This document shows positions 33,299-43,132 of a DNA stretch of 64,000 nucleotides, one piece after another. Origin of the DNA: a bacterium 210917-DFI.7.65 (GTDB taxonomy: Bacteria > Bacillota > Clostridia > Oscillospirales > Oscillospiraceae). The position numbers and the translations under genes are program-made. Each line of letters begins with the position of its first letter. The stretch's first letter is position 1. The notes below the pieces were generated by a model that saw only the letters and a program-made list of their open reading frames with translations, did no database searches and had not been told where the DNA came from. The DNA is taken from NCBI GenBank assembly GCA_020555865.1, contig JAJCJJ010000007.1, positions 1-64,000 on the forward strand, given 5' to 3'.

Positions 33299-35032
33299 TC
33301 AACCCTGCATGGTCTGCACAAACGTGCCGTAGCGCGCTATGCGCTCTTCAGCGTCTTCCCGTGTGGCACCGGAGGCGAGGATATACACTTTGATCTTCGG
33401 CTCGGTACCCGAAGGACGCACGATAAAAGATGTACCATCCGACAACTCAAAACGGAGCACATTGGAGCCGGACAATTCCATAGTGCTCCTTTCGCCGGTG
33501 GAAAGATCAATTACGCTGCCGTCCCTGTAGTCTTTGAACTGCGTTACCGCAGTTCCGGCAATTTCGGTATAGGGATTGGCCCGCAGCGAAGCCATCAGGT
33601 CGGCCATTTTTGCAAGACCGTCCAAGCCGGGCATCACCAAATTGTGGGTCTTTTCGGCAAAGTAGCCGTACTTCTCATACAGAGCGCCCAGTGCGTCGAA
33701 CAGTGTCATATTCTGGCTGGCATACCAGCAGGCCATTTCCACGATCAGCATGGAAGCGGTAACGGCGTCCTTGTCGCGTACGTAATTTCCGATCATGTAG
33801 CCGTAAGACTCTTCAAAGGAGAAAATGGCGTGATACGAGTGCGCCTGCTCAAATTGGGCAATCTTTTCGGCCATGAATTTGAATCCTGTGAAAGTGTCAA
33901 AGCAGGACACGCCGTTTTTTTCGGCGATAGCGCGCACCATTTCGCTGGACACAATGCTCTTAAGTACGGCGGGGCACTCTGGCATAGTGCCTGCGCGTTG
34001 TTTGGCGCCGATCAGGTAATCGCACAGCAGTGCGCCGGTCTGGTTGCCGGTAAAGGGGACATAGTCGCCTGTGTCGCTGCGCACCATGATGCCCACACGG
34101 TCGGCGTCGGGATCGGTGCCAACAATCAATGTAGCACCGTTCTGCTTGGCCAGTTCCACAGCGAGATAAAATCCTTCCGGGTTTTCCGGATTGGGACTTT
34201 TCACTGTGGGGAAATTCCCGTCGATCACCATCTGCTGTTCTTCGCAGAGGATGTGTTTCAAGCCCAGGCGGCGCAGGGCCAAGGGAACCAGTTTGTGGCC
34301 GCAGCCGTGAAAGGGGGTAAAAACGATCTTGAAATCGTTGGCCATTTTGCTCACCATGGCCGGATCATTGGCCATGGCCATCACATTGCGCATAAAACGC
34401 TCGTCGCACTCGTCTCCCATGACGGTGATCATACCGCTGACCACAGCCTCGTCGTAGGGAACGGATCGGATGTCCTTGAAAATATCAATTTTCGTCAGCT
34501 GTTTGGCAATGGCATCGGCATGCTGGGGCGGCAGTTGGGCGCCGTCTTCCCAATAGACCTTGTAACCGTTGTATTCCTTGGGATTGTGGCTGGCGGTGAT
34601 GTTGATACCGGCCTGGCAGTGGTATTCCCGAACGGCAAAACTCAGCTCAGGCGTAGGGCGCAGGGCATCAAAAATGCGCACGCGGATGCCGTTGCCCACC
34701 ATAACTTCGGCAGCGGTGCGGGCAAAATCCATGCTGTGGATGCGGCAGTCCATGCAGATGGCGACGCCGCGCTCTTTGGCTTCCTCGCCCTCGGCGGCGA
34801 TGACATTGGCAAAGCCCTGGGTGGCATGGCGCACGACATAGGTATTCATGTGATGCAGTCCAACCTTCATGGTGCCGCGCAGTCCGGCAGTGCCGAATTC
34901 CAGCGGGCCGTAAAAACGGGACTCAATCTCTTTGGGATCATCCTGGATCGCGAGAAGCTCGGCATGCTCCTCCGCAGTCAAAACATCGCTGTTGAGCCAT
35001 TTTTCATACTCTGCCATATAGTTGCTTGCCAT
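33299..35032 (-). CDS. Phosphoglucomutase/phosphomannomutase (alpha-D-phosphohexomutase)
   Basis: A 577-residue enzyme interconverting hexose 1- and 6-phosphates. The active-site Ser is in TASHNPKEYNGYKVYW, the metal loop is DPDADRVGI, the sugar loop is SFEESYGYMIG, and the phosphate site RPSGTEPKIKVY is near the C-terminus. Length matches the PgcA type of Gram-positive bacteria, which supplies glucose 1-phosphate for cell-surface glycans. GAGGAAGGA precedes the ATG. Confidence 0.95.
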   Translation of the reverse strand: MASNYMAEYEKWLNSDVLTAEEHAELLAIQDDPKEIESRFYGPLEFGTAGLRGTMKVGLHHMNTYVVRHATQGFANVIAAEGEEAKERGVAICMDCRIHSMDFARTAAEVMVGNGIRVRIFDALRPTPELSFAVREYHCQAGINITASHNPKEYNGYKVYWEDGAQLPPQHADAIAKQLTKIDIFKDIRSVPYDEAVVSGMITVMGDECDERFMRNVMAMANDPAMVSKMANDFKIVFTPFHGCGHKLVPLALRRLGLKHILCEEQQMVIDGNFPTVKSPNPENPEGFYLAVELAKQNGATLIVGTDPDADRVGIMVRSDTGDYVPFTGNQTGALLCDYLIGAKQRAGTMPECPAVLKSIVSSEMVRAIAEKNGVSCFDTFTGFKFMAEKIAQFEQAHSYHAIFSFEESYGYMIGNYVRDKDAVTASMLIVEMACWYASQNMTLFDALGALYEKYGYFAEKTHNLVMPGLDGLAKMADLMASLRANPYTEIAGTAVTQFKDYRDGSVIDLSTGERSTMELSGSNVLRFELSDGTSFIVRPSGTEPKIKVYILASGATREDAEERIARYGTFVQTMQG

Positions 35033-35148
35033 ATCGTTTCCTTCCTCTCATTTGATATCAAGTCCGCCCCAAGCCGGTGCGGAATGTCCATACACAGGCG
35101 CGAACCGCTCCTTCGACAGACAGTGCCGGGGCCATGGCGGCGGTACGC

Positions 35149-35517
35149 TCAGGGAGACGGTTCTGCTTCGACAGCGCTTTCTGCTTCGGCCTCCGCATCA
35201 GCGGAGGATTCGAGCAGGGCTTTTGCGTCTGCGGCCATGGAGGCGGGAACGTAAAGCGCTGCGCCGTAGGCGGATGTGCCGATGATCAGTTTGCCCAGAG
35301 AACCTTCATTATTATACGTTTTAAAAGCGGGGATACCATAGGCGATCAGCATATTCACGGCAAAATCCGCTTCATTGTTGAAATCCGGAACGTAGGTGAG
35401 AAATACGGCCTTGTCCCGTGCGCCGGTTTCGTCCGTGGGCCACATGGCTTCCAGCTTTGCGCCTTCCTCCGCGCTGCTGCCCCAGGTGAGTTCCGGTTGG
35501 TCGGTTTTATGTTCCAT
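35149..35517 (-). CDS. Small DUF2007-like hypothetical protein
   Basis: A 122-residue soluble protein. The middle (VFLTYVPDFNNEADFAVNML and YGIPAFKTYNNEG) resembles the DUF2007 'putative signal transducing protein' fold, where a sliding hairpin compares two sites. The C-terminus is an acidic Ala/Glu tail. GAGGT is 7 bases before the ATG. It sits between rlmH and the mutase, all on the minus strand. Confidence 0.7.
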   Translation of the reverse strand: MEHKTDQPELTWGSSAEEGAKLEAMWPTDETGARDKAVFLTYVPDFNNEADFAVNMLIAYGIPAFKTYNNEGSLGKLIIGTSAYGAALYVPASMAADAKALLESSADAEAEAESAVEAEPSP

Positions 35518-35547
35518 TGTCGTTACCTCGCAACATTCATGTGAAAA

Positions 35548-36030
35548 TTATTTGTGGTATTTGGAACCTTCCAGGATCTGGAAGGAACGGTAGAGCTGTT
35601 CGAGCAGCATAACGCGGGCCAAGTGGTGGGGAAAGGTCATCGGTGACATGGACAGCTGCGCCCAAGCCTCTGCTTTGAGGGAAGGGTGCAGGCCAAAGGA
35701 ACCGCCAATGACAAAAACAAGATGCTTTGCGCTGCTGTTGCTCCAGGCAGCGATCAGGCGAGCCATCTCTTCGCTGGAGCGCATGCGGCCTTCAATGCAG
35801 AGCGCCACTACGCTGGCGCCGGGCGGGAGCTTGGCACGGATGGCATCGGCCTCCCGGGCCAGCGCCGCGTCAATCTGAGCCTGGGACGGGGAATCGGGCA
35901 GCCGTTCTTCCTTCAGCTCGACTATATGGAGTTTACAACTCCGGGAAAGTCGTTTGCAGTATTCTTCGCAGGCCTCGCTGTAAAATTTTTCTTTCAGTTT
36001 TCCCACACATACGAGCGTGACGTTGTACAT
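35548..36030 (-). CDS. rlmH: 23S rRNA (pseudouridine-1915 N3) methyltransferase
   Basis: A 160-residue SPOUT methyltransferase modifying helix 69 of 23S rRNA. The C-terminal signature LLEQLYRSFQILEGSKYHK is diagnostic, with the knotted SAM site VFVIGGSFGLHP and SMSPMTFPHHLARV. AAAGGAG precedes the ATG. It follows walJ by 12 bases. rlmH next to walJ is a conserved arrangement in Firmicutes. Confidence 0.97.
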   Translation of the reverse strand: MYNVTLVCVGKLKEKFYSEACEEYCKRLSRSCKLHIVELKEERLPDSPSQAQIDAALAREADAIRAKLPPGASVVALCIEGRMRSSEEMARLIAAWSNSSAKHLVFVIGGSFGLHPSLKAEAWAQLSMSPMTFPHHLARVMLLEQLYRSFQILEGSKYHK

Positions 36031-36042
36031 AGCTGTGCTCCT

Positions 36043-36822
36043 TTACAGGATATGAACGGGGCTGGGCTCGCTGCGGGGCGCCACAGCCAGTGACACGGAA
36101 GTGCACCCATTTCGATCCAGCGCCTGCCGCACGGTGTTCAACGCCATAGCCGGCGTGTTGTTTTCGTGGCTTAAATGGGCCAACAGGACGTCTTTTACGC
36201 CGTTTTTGGCGGCGGACACGGCAAATTGGGCGGCATCGTCATTGGACAAATGGCCCGAGCGGCCGAGAATGCGTTCTTTGAGGTAGTATGGATAGGCTCC
36301 GCTGCGCAGGGTTTCCACATCATGATTGGATTCCAGAACCAGTGTGGAAACGCCGCAGAGCACATCGGCGGCACAGGCGGTTACATAGCCGGTATCCGTC
36401 AGAATCCCCACGGCGCCGTCGGCGCTGTCGAGCCGATAGCAGACGCTGTCGCCGGCATCGTGGGATGTGGAAAAGGAGGAGATACGGAATGCGCCCACAC
36501 AGAAGCTGTCGCCGGAGGTGAACGGGCACAGCAGCGGCGAAATACCGGAAAAGCGGTTGCGCAGGTCGAAGGCCGTGCCGTTGCTGGCATAGATGGACGG
36601 AGCATAATGTTTGAGAAGCGTGGTTAAAGCGCTGACATGGTCGCTGTGGCTGTGAGTGATCAGCAGGGCACTCAGATCGGCTATGGACAGGCCCAGCGCC
36701 TTCAGGGCTGTATTGATGCGCCGCACGGAGATACCGGCGTCAATGAGGATATGTGTGCTACCGGCACTGACAAGGGTCGCGTTGCCTGAGGAGCCGCTGG
36801 CCAAGGTGCATAATGTTGTCAA
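36043..36822 (-). CDS. walJ: Metallo-beta-lactamase fold hydrolase, WalJ/YycJ type
   Basis: A 259-residue cytoplasmic MBL-fold protein, normally last in the walRKHIJ operon and thought to act as a nuclease in coordinating cell-wall and DNA events. The metal motif is THSHSDH near residue 56, the N-terminus is TLASGSSGNATLV, and the C-terminal region reads LAHLSHENNTP. The start is TTG at 36822 with AAGGAAGG 7 bases ahead. It is separated from yycI here by murA. Confidence 0.92.
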   Translation of the reverse strand: MTTLCTLASGSSGNATLVSAGSTHILIDAGISVRRINTALKALGLSIADLSALLITHSHSDHVSALTTLLKHYAPSIYASNGTAFDLRNRFSGISPLLCPFTSGDSFCVGAFRISSFSTSHDAGDSVCYRLDSADGAVGILTDTGYVTACAADVLCGVSTLVLESNHDVETLRSGAYPYYLKERILGRSGHLSNDDAAQFAVSAAKNGVKDVLLAHLSHENNTPAMALNTVRQALDRNGCTSVSLAVAPRSEPSPVHIL

Positions 36823-36875
36823 AGGGATTCCTTCCTTTTATGTATATGGAATTGGATTACGCGGGGCGCAAACAA

Positions 36876-36927
36876 AAAACGCCCAAGGGAGCGCCCCGGC
36901 TCCCGCCGGTCCTTCCGTGGGCGTTTT
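36876..36927 (-). terminator. Terminator between murA and walJ
   Basis: AAAACGCCCA and its complement enclose a GC-rich inner stem. On the minus strand a T-rich run follows (TTTTTTGTTT). It separates the murA transcript from walJ-rlmH. Confidence 0.85.
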
Positions 36928-36935
36928 CAGGCTGC

Positions 36936-38231
36936 TCAGCCAACGCGGATAACGCTGCCCGTGTCGTCGGATACTTCCTCGACGCGGATGTTTGCACCCA
37001 GCGCGCGCAATTTGCCGACAATATCCTCATAGCCGCGCTCAATATAGTTGACGCAACTGACTTCCGTGGTACCGTGAGCGGCCAGGGCCACGATTACCAT
37101 AGCTGCGCCGGCGCGCAGGTCACAGGCCTGGATGGGAGCGCTGTCGAAGTGGTCAATGCCTTCCACCACGGCGACTTTTCCGTCCACCTGAATGTGAGCA
37201 CCCAGGCGCTTGAGTTCGTCGACATAGCGGTAGCGGTTGTCCCACACGCTTTCGGTGACCACGCTGGTACCTTGCGCCAGGCACAGTACGGCCACGATTT
37301 GAGGCTGCATATCCGTGGGGAAACCGGGATAGGGCAGTGTTTTCACATTGGTGCGTTTCAGCGCGCCGGTGCGGCGCACCAGAAGATTATCGTCCTGTTC
37401 TTCGATTTCCACGCCCATCTCAATCAGCTTGGCGCTGATGCAGTCCAAATGCTTGGGAATAATATTTTTGATCAGCACTTCACCGCCGGTGGCCGCCACG
37501 GCGGCCATATAGGTGCCGGCTTCGATCTGGTCTGGGATGATGGAGTAAGAACCGCCCCGCAGCTGTGGCACGCCGCGCACTTTGATCACGTCGGTGCCGG
37601 CGCCGCGGATATCAGCGCCCATGGAGTTGAGAAAGTTGGCCAGATCCACAATATGAGGTTCCTTGGCTGCGTTTTCGATTACGGTATTGCCATCGGCCAG
37701 AACAGCGGCCAGCATAACGTTCATGGTGGCGCCGACGCTAACTACGTCAAGATAAACCTGAGCGCCGTGGAGATGGCCTTCGGTGGCCCGGGCATGGATA
37801 AAGCCGCCTTCGACTTCCACTTCTGCGCCCATGGCGGCAAAGCCTTTGATATGTTGGTCAATAGGACGCACGCCGAAATTGCAGCCGCCGGGCATGGTGA
37901 CTTCGGCCCGGCCGAAACGGCCCAGCAACGCGCCGATCATATAATAGGAAGCGCGGATGCGGCGGGCCAGTTCATAGGGAGTGCGGGTGGAACGGATGTG
38001 CTCGCAGTTGATTTCCACAGCGTGAGCGTTGACGGAACGCACCTCGGCGCCCAAATCAGTCAGAATATCAAAGATCAGCGAAACATCACTGATTTGTGGA
38101 ATGTTTTCGATCCGGCAGGTACCATTGACGAGCAGTGCAGCGGGCAGGATGGCCACGGCGGCATTTTTTGCGCCGCTAATGGGAACCTCGCCGTACAGAG
38201 GCTTGCCGCCATCAATAATATATTTCTTCAA
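36936..38231 (-). CDS. murA: UDP-N-acetylglucosamine 1-carboxyvinyltransferase
   Basis: A 431-residue EPSP-synthase-fold enzyme, the first committed step of peptidoglycan synthesis. The active-site Cys117 is in TMPGGCNFGVRPIDQHIKG, the fosfomycin target, and SGAKNAA lies near the N-terminus. The start is TTG at 38231 after AGAGGTG. It has its own promoter and terminator inside the wal cluster. Confidence 0.96.
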   Translation of the reverse strand: MKKYIIDGGKPLYGEVPISGAKNAAVAILPAALLVNGTCRIENIPQISDVSLIFDILTDLGAEVRSVNAHAVEINCEHIRSTRTPYELARRIRASYYMIGALLGRFGRAEVTMPGGCNFGVRPIDQHIKGFAAMGAEVEVEGGFIHARATEGHLHGAQVYLDVVSVGATMNVMLAAVLADGNTVIENAAKEPHIVDLANFLNSMGADIRGAGTDVIKVRGVPQLRGGSYSIIPDQIEAGTYMAAVAATGGEVLIKNIIPKHLDCISAKLIEMGVEIEEQDDNLLVRRTGALKRTNVKTLPYPGFPTDMQPQIVAVLCLAQGTSVVTESVWDNRYRYVDELKRLGAHIQVDGKVAVVEGIDHFDSAPIQACDLRAGAAMVIVALAAHGTTEVSCVNYIERGYEDIVGKLRALGANIRVEEVSDDTGSVIRVG

Positions 38232-38349
38232 AGAAAGACACCTCTCTAAATTTCAATGTTCGTTCAGCGAACCGGGACGGCATAGATTCTGCCATCCGTT
38301 TTATCGAAAGAAATGTGCAAAAAGCACGATTCCATAAAAATCCACGTAT

Positions 38350-38377
38350 AGTATACCATTTTTTGCGGCAAAAGCAA
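38350..38377 (-). promoter_or_regulatory. Promoter of murA
   Basis: TTGCTT (38372-38377), 16 bases, TATACT (38350-38355) on the minus strand, between yycI and murA. The leader of about 115 bases shows no strong fold. Confidence 0.68.
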
Positions 38378-38440
38378 TAATAAGATCCAGAAAAAATACA
38401 GATCTGGGAAAAATCTGATATTCCGGAAAAGAAGTGCCTT

Positions 38441-39253
38441 TTATTTTGCTACAGAGACATGGCCGGTAACGGCATCGACATAGTACCGATACGTATTGGT
38501 ATCGATGCAGTAAACCGGTGAGAGGAGCAGGGGAACCGACGCCGTACTCTGCAGAACATAGCCGGAAGAGATCTCGCTTATAGTATTGCAGATTCTGCCC
38601 GCTTCATTACAATAATCGATCAAATAAATAACAGAGGAACATTTGCCGATGGCCTGTGCGTCGCCAATGGTGCTGCCGGAGGCAGGAATAAAGAATCCGC
38701 TGGCGGAACAGAGCAGTCCGTCCTGCAGCACGAACTCCATGGCGGCGCTGTACACCGGGAGGTTATCCACATAGGGCGTGGCGGTGATGACGGTGCGCTC
38801 CCCCACGGTTTCCGCTGCGGTAAAGGCATATTGTGCCGGGCAGTATTTTTTCACAAACACCTCCGGTTTTTCCACCTGCAGCTCCGGGGCGGCGATGGTC
38901 AGCTGAAAAGCGCCGTTGGAACGGAAGACGGCGCTGCCGCCGGTGAATGTGTACTGCTGTGTGCCGCCGCCGGCATCCTGCTGCTTCACCAGCGTGCCGA
39001 GCAGTGCGGCAGTGAAAGCCTGTTCTTCTTCCATATTGCGCTCATAGGAATACGTGAAAGCAGTATCCTGTCCCTGCAGCAGTTCAGGATCAATGGATAC
39101 GTTGCTGTTTTGCAGAAAAAGGACGGTCTGGTCGATCAGATTCTGTGCCGAACGGTGCTGCGCATAGCCGCGGGAAGCGACGAGCAGCAGCAGGAAAACA
39201 TTGAGCAGCAGCAGTATCACGAGGATGATGTTTTTCAGCCGGTAAGTTTCCAT
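38441..39253 (-). CDS. yycI: WalK-regulatory membrane protein, YycI-like
   Basis: A 270-residue protein with one N-terminal membrane segment (NIILVILLLLNVFLLLL) and an extracellular domain rich in beta strands, as for YycI, which with YycH restrains WalK. Sequence conservation in this family is low, so the call rests on topology, size and the walR-walK-H-I order. The ATG at 39253 has GAGG 10 bases ahead. Confidence 0.8.
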   Translation of the reverse strand: METYRLKNIILVILLLLNVFLLLLVASRGYAQHRSAQNLIDQTVLFLQNSNVSIDPELLQGQDTAFTYSYERNMEEEQAFTAALLGTLVKQQDAGGGTQQYTFTGGSAVFRSNGAFQLTIAAPELQVEKPEVFVKKYCPAQYAFTAAETVGERTVITATPYVDNLPVYSAAMEFVLQDGLLCSASGFFIPASGSTIGDAQAIGKCSSVIYLIDYCNEAGRICNTISEISSGYVLQSTASVPLLLSPVYCIDTNTYRYYVDAVTGHVSVAK

Positions 39254-39279
39254 AAGCGGCAAGCCTCACAAAGTCAATG

Positions 39280-40560
39280 TTATTTTTGCAGCCAGGTGGG
39301 GGAGAGTGTGTCATTGCCGTCGTCCCAGTAACCGGCCAGCAGTTCGGCGGGGCCGTCGCTGCGCACCGCGGCAGCGGCCTGGAGCGTGGGCAGCAGGGCT
39401 GTGCTTTTTTCGGAGGATGTATAACTACGCAGATGAACGGTGAAAGATGTGATCACGCCTTCTTCCACGGTGACCTGTGCCGTATTATCGTCCGGATGGA
39501 AAATGGGGAAGCCGCCAAGCATGTAGCCGAACTGGATCTCGGCGTTCCCGTTTTGGTCGGCTTGGGCAGAGAGAAGATACAAACGCGCGTCGCCGATACG
39601 GTCTGCTGTGATGGCGCTGATGCACTCCCATGCTGCGTCAGTGCATTCCTGCAGCGTAGGGGCTTCGCCGGAGTGCTTTGGCCGGAGTACAGCCGCATCG
39701 GCTTCGGTGCCGCTGTAATATACAGTGCCGTCTGGTTCGAAGCGTATCGTACGCAGGCCTTGTTTGATTACCAGAGTGCCGTCGCTTTCCGTGTAGCGGG
39801 AATTGGAGTGTACGTTGAATTCCAGCTGCATCAGAATCTGGTCGCACTCTGCGCTCGACAGGACGCTGGCGACGGACAGTTCGGGAAGAGTTTGCCGCGC
39901 CTGGCTGATCAGCGTGTAGGGAGCCAGAGCCTGGTAGGATTCGCCGCTGAGAAATGCGAATTCCGCGCTCTCACCGCTGTGGCGTTCGGCTGCACTGCTC
40001 AGCGTTTCCGCAGTCACAGTGGTGCTCCAGCAGTAGTATGCGTCGTGCTCCGGATCCCAGCCGTACAGAGTTACGCTTCCATCCTGCAGGCTGGACAACA
40101 GCAGCGCGCGCGCCGGGGTCTGCGGTGCGTTCGCGCTGCCGCCGATCCAGGCGTCCAGGAGCGACAGCGGCAGTGTGGTGGTGAAATCATAATAGATGCT
40201 GTTGTTTTCCAGTGCCCGCTGGAACTCTTTTTCGTCCACGGTTCTGCCGTCGCTGGCGGAACCGAGAGCTTCGGTCAGCAGTGGGCCAAGGTCTTCAAAT
40301 ACGTTTCCCCCGGTAGTTTCGCCGGTCCAAGCTTGGCAGACTCCGCCGGTGCGCACGGCGATGCGAACCGGGAGCTGGGCGCTGGTTTGAGAAGCATTGG
40401 TGTTTTCGGTGCTGTAAACGCTGCTGGTGAAAAGACGGTTGAACGTATCCGGCCCGATCAGCTCTGTACGGGAGAGAAGAAACAGCGCAGAAAGCACCAG
40501 ACAGACAATCAGTACGTTTTGGATGCGGTTCTGCACATGGCGGTCAGTTGGTCTCATCAT
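39280..40560 (-). CDS. yycH: WalK-regulatory membrane protein, YycH-like
   Basis: A 426-residue protein with a single N-terminal membrane helix (VLIVCLVLSALFLLS) and a large extracellular part. AGGAGG 6 bases before the ATG at 40560 sets the start, which overlaps the walK stop by 17 bases. Topology and operon position match YycH; sequence alone would be weak. Confidence 0.8.
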   Translation of the reverse strand: MMRPTDRHVQNRIQNVLIVCLVLSALFLLSRTELIGPDTFNRLFTSSVYSTENTNASQTSAQLPVRIAVRTGGVCQAWTGETTGGNVFEDLGPLLTEALGSASDGRTVDEKEFQRALENNSIYYDFTTTLPLSLLDAWIGGSANAPQTPARALLLSSLQDGSVTLYGWDPEHDAYYCWSTTVTAETLSSAAERHSGESAEFAFLSGESYQALAPYTLISQARQTLPELSVASVLSSAECDQILMQLEFNVHSNSRYTESDGTLVIKQGLRTIRFEPDGTVYYSGTEADAAVLRPKHSGEAPTLQECTDAAWECISAITADRIGDARLYLLSAQADQNGNAEIQFGYMLGGFPIFHPDDNTAQVTVEEGVITSFTVHLRSYTSSEKSTALLPTLQAAAAVRSDGPAELLAGYWDDGNDTLSPTWLQK

Positions 40561-42331
40561 GAGGCGCCTCCTGTACGTCCTGGCAGATGGGAAGAGTGAT
40601 GCGGAAAGTGGTGCCGGGGCCGTCGCGATCCACAAGGGAAAGGGTGCCGCTGTGCTGGGCCACGATTTCCGCGGCGATGGACAACCCCAGGCCGGTGCCG
40701 CCGGACTCGCGGGAACGAGCCTTGTCCACGCGGTAGAAGCGCTCAAACACATGGGCACGGTCTTTGGCAGGGATGCCGATCCCGTTGTCGCTGACTTCCA
40801 GCCAGGCTTCCTCGCCTTCCGTACCGCCGCGCAGCTCGATGCGGCCGCCGTCGGGAGTGTATTTAATGGCGTTGCCCACGATATTCATCAGCACCTGGGT
40901 CAGCCGGCCCCGGTCACCCATGATTACGGGCAGAGACTGGTAACTGCGCACCAGTGTGTGGCGGTGGTTTCGGGCGGCCATCTCAACGGCGTTGCACACG
41001 CCGTCTACCGCATCACTCAGCGGGAAGCGGGTCATATTCATTTCCATGTGGCCGTAATCGAATTTAGACAGCGTTAGCAGATCCTGCACGATATGGGCCA
41101 TGCGGTCGGTTTCGCTGATGATTACGTCCAGGAATCCGTTGGCTGTTTCAGGCGGGACGTCGGAAGCGTCGTGGAGGGTTTCGGCATAACTGCGCACATT
41201 GGTCAGGGGAGTGCGCAGTTCGTGGGATACATTGGCAACGAATTCGCGGCGAATTTCCTGATCCCTGCGCTGCTGCGTCACGTCGTGCAGCACGGCCAGC
41301 ACGCCGCCTTCGGTGTCGTTGGAAAAGGGCGTCAGGTGGACCTCAAGGGTGGTGTCTGCAACGGTGTATTCGCAGTCTTCATAAAACGGACTGTGCAGGG
41401 CCAGCACATAGTCAAAGTCCACCTGGGGCTGGAACAGGTCGTCATAGCGCAGCGCGGACATATCTTTCTGGCGGAGCATCTGTTCAGCTGCGGGGTTGAA
41501 CTGCATGATGGAACGGTCGCGGGAAAAGGCCACCACGCCGTCGGTCATGTGCAGAAACAGAGTGTCCAGTTTATTGCGCTCGCTTTTGACTTCGTTGATC
41601 GTGGTCTGCAGTGTTTCGGACATTTCGTTGAAAGTGGTGGTCAGAATACCAATTTCATCGCTGGATTCCACGGCGATGCGGCTTCCGAAATCGCCGGCGG
41701 CGATGTGCTCGGCGCTGCTGGTGAGTCTTTCAATGGGCAGCGTCATGGTTTTGCTCAGTAGGAAGGAAAGCAGCACCGCGATCAGAAGCCCGAACAGCAG
41801 CGACTGCAGGATGATCATGAACAGTTGGGAGTTCAGTTCGTTCACGTTTTCGCGGTTATCCAAAATGTAAATGATGAAATGGTTGTTGCCCCCGCTGATG
41901 GGGATGGCCACATCCATGTAGTTGGCGGTGATATCGCGGGTTTGTCCCACCTGGCCATTGCGTGCAGCCAGGAGATTGGCGGTGTCGCGCAGATCATCGC
42001 CGCCCCGGGTGTCGGAGCTGGCCAGGCATTTTCCGCTTTTGGCGTCGAGAATATAATAATTGCGGGTGCGCGAATCAATGCCGAGAGAACCGGCGCTGAC
42101 TTCGATCATGGTCTGCAGGCGCGCGGCGCCGTCGTCTCCGGCGGCTTCCATGCGCAGCGACTGGACAAAGCCCGTGTTGCTTTCGTCGAACACTGCCTTC
42201 ATCTGAGAATAAAAAGCGTCAGTATAGAAGCTGGTGACATTGGTCATCAAAAACGCGCCGACCACGGTCATCAGCGAAGTGATCAGCAGCAGCATAATCA
42301 GCATCAGCTTCAAATGCAGGCTTCGCAGCAT
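40544..42331 (-). CDS. walK: Cell-wall sensor histidine kinase
   Basis: A 595-residue sensor kinase: membrane helix 1, an extracellular Cache-like domain (about 35-175), helix 2, HAMP, a PAS domain (about 250-350), HisKA with phospho-acceptor His370 in ANVSHELRTPLTNVRSYAE, and a HATPase with N, G1 (DNGIGIPAKD) and G2 (GGTGLGLSIAAEI) boxes. It senses cell-wall state, probably via lipid II or muropeptides, and phosphorylates WalR. The gene order and architecture are those of WalK. Confidence 0.95.
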   Translation of the reverse strand: MLRSLHLKLMLIMLLLITSLMTVVGAFLMTNVTSFYTDAFYSQMKAVFDESNTGFVQSLRMEAAGDDGAARLQTMIEVSAGSLGIDSRTRNYYILDAKSGKCLASSDTRGGDDLRDTANLLAARNGQVGQTRDITANYMDVAIPISGGNNHFIIYILDNRENVNELNSQLFMIILQSLLFGLLIAVLLSFLLSKTMTLPIERLTSSAEHIAAGDFGSRIAVESSDEIGILTTTFNEMSETLQTTINEVKSERNKLDTLFLHMTDGVVAFSRDRSIMQFNPAAEQMLRQKDMSALRYDDLFQPQVDFDYVLALHSPFYEDCEYTVADTTLEVHLTPFSNDTEGGVLAVLHDVTQQRRDQEIRREFVANVSHELRTPLTNVRSYAETLHDASDVPPETANGFLDVIISETDRMAHIVQDLLTLSKFDYGHMEMNMTRFPLSDAVDGVCNAVEMAARNHRHTLVRSYQSLPVIMGDRGRLTQVLMNIVGNAIKYTPDGGRIELRGGTEGEEAWLEVSDNGIGIPAKDRAHVFERFYRVDKARSRESGGTGLGLSIAAEIVAQHSGTLSLVDRDGPGTTFRITLPICQDVQEAPHDETN

Positions 42332-42388
42332 AGATGCACCACCGTCCTTAGCAGGTAGAATGAAACGGGAATCAAATTGATGTACTGT

Positions 42389-43105
42389 TCAGTGTTGGCT
42401 GGAGAAAAAATAGCCCACACCGCGGCGGGTCAGGATATACACGGGGTTGGCCGGGTCGGTTTCAATCTTTTCCCGCAGCCGCCGTACGGTGACGTCTACA
42501 GTGCGTGCGTCGCCGATATAATCGTAATTCCAGACCTGCTCCATCAGGCTGGTGCGGGAAAACACCTTATCCGGCCGGCTGGCCAGGAAGCAGAGAAGTT
42601 CGTATTCCCTCTGAGTCAGTTCAATCAGCTTGCCTTTTTTGGACACCTCGTAGCGGTCGGTGTTGATGGACAGATCACCTGAAGCGATCATCTGTTCGCC
42701 GCTGCCGGGGGCGGTGGCACTGGAGAGCAGCATGGCGCTGCGGCGGATGTTGGCTTTCACCCGGGCCATCAGTTCGCGGGTCGAAAAAGGCTTGGTAATA
42801 TAGTCGTCGGCGCCGATTTCCAGGCCCAGCACTTTGTCCTCTTCTTCCTCGCGGGCGGTCAGGATGATCACAGGGATGCTGCTGCCCGTCTCACGCAGTT
42901 TTTTGCATACATCCCAGCCAATCATTTTTGGCAGCATGACGTCCAGCAGGATCAGGTCCGGATTTTCCTGCAAGGCCAGCTGCAGCCCGGCCTCGCCGTC
43001 ATAGGCCTCCAAAGTATCGTATCCTTCTTTCTGCAGGTTGAATTTCAAAATATTGACGATGTTTTTTTCGTCATCTACAATCAAAACACGTTTTTTCTCA
43101 TCCAT
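42389..43105 (-). CDS. walR: Cell-wall response regulator
   Basis: A 238-residue OmpR-type regulator: receiver domain with phospho-acceptor Asp55 in LILLDVMLPK, Thr in TAREEEED, Lys in ITKPFS, and a winged-helix domain ending RRGVGYFF. It is the partner of WalK, controlling autolysins and wall synthesis. GGAGG precedes the ATG, and a NUDIX gene lies 27 bases upstream in the same operon. Confidence 0.96.
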   Translation of the reverse strand: MDEKKRVLIVDDEKNIVNILKFNLQKEGYDTLEAYDGEAGLQLALQENPDLILLDVMLPKMIGWDVCKKLRETGSSIPVIILTAREEEEDKVLGLEIGADDYITKPFSTRELMARVKANIRRSAMLLSSATAPGSGEQMIASGDLSINTDRYEVSKKGKLIELTQREYELLCFLASRPDKVFSRTSLMEQVWNYDYIGDARTVDVTVRRLREKIETDPANPVYILTRRGVGYFFSSQH

Positions 43106-43132
43106 GGGGATTGTATCCTCCGTTTTCTTTTC

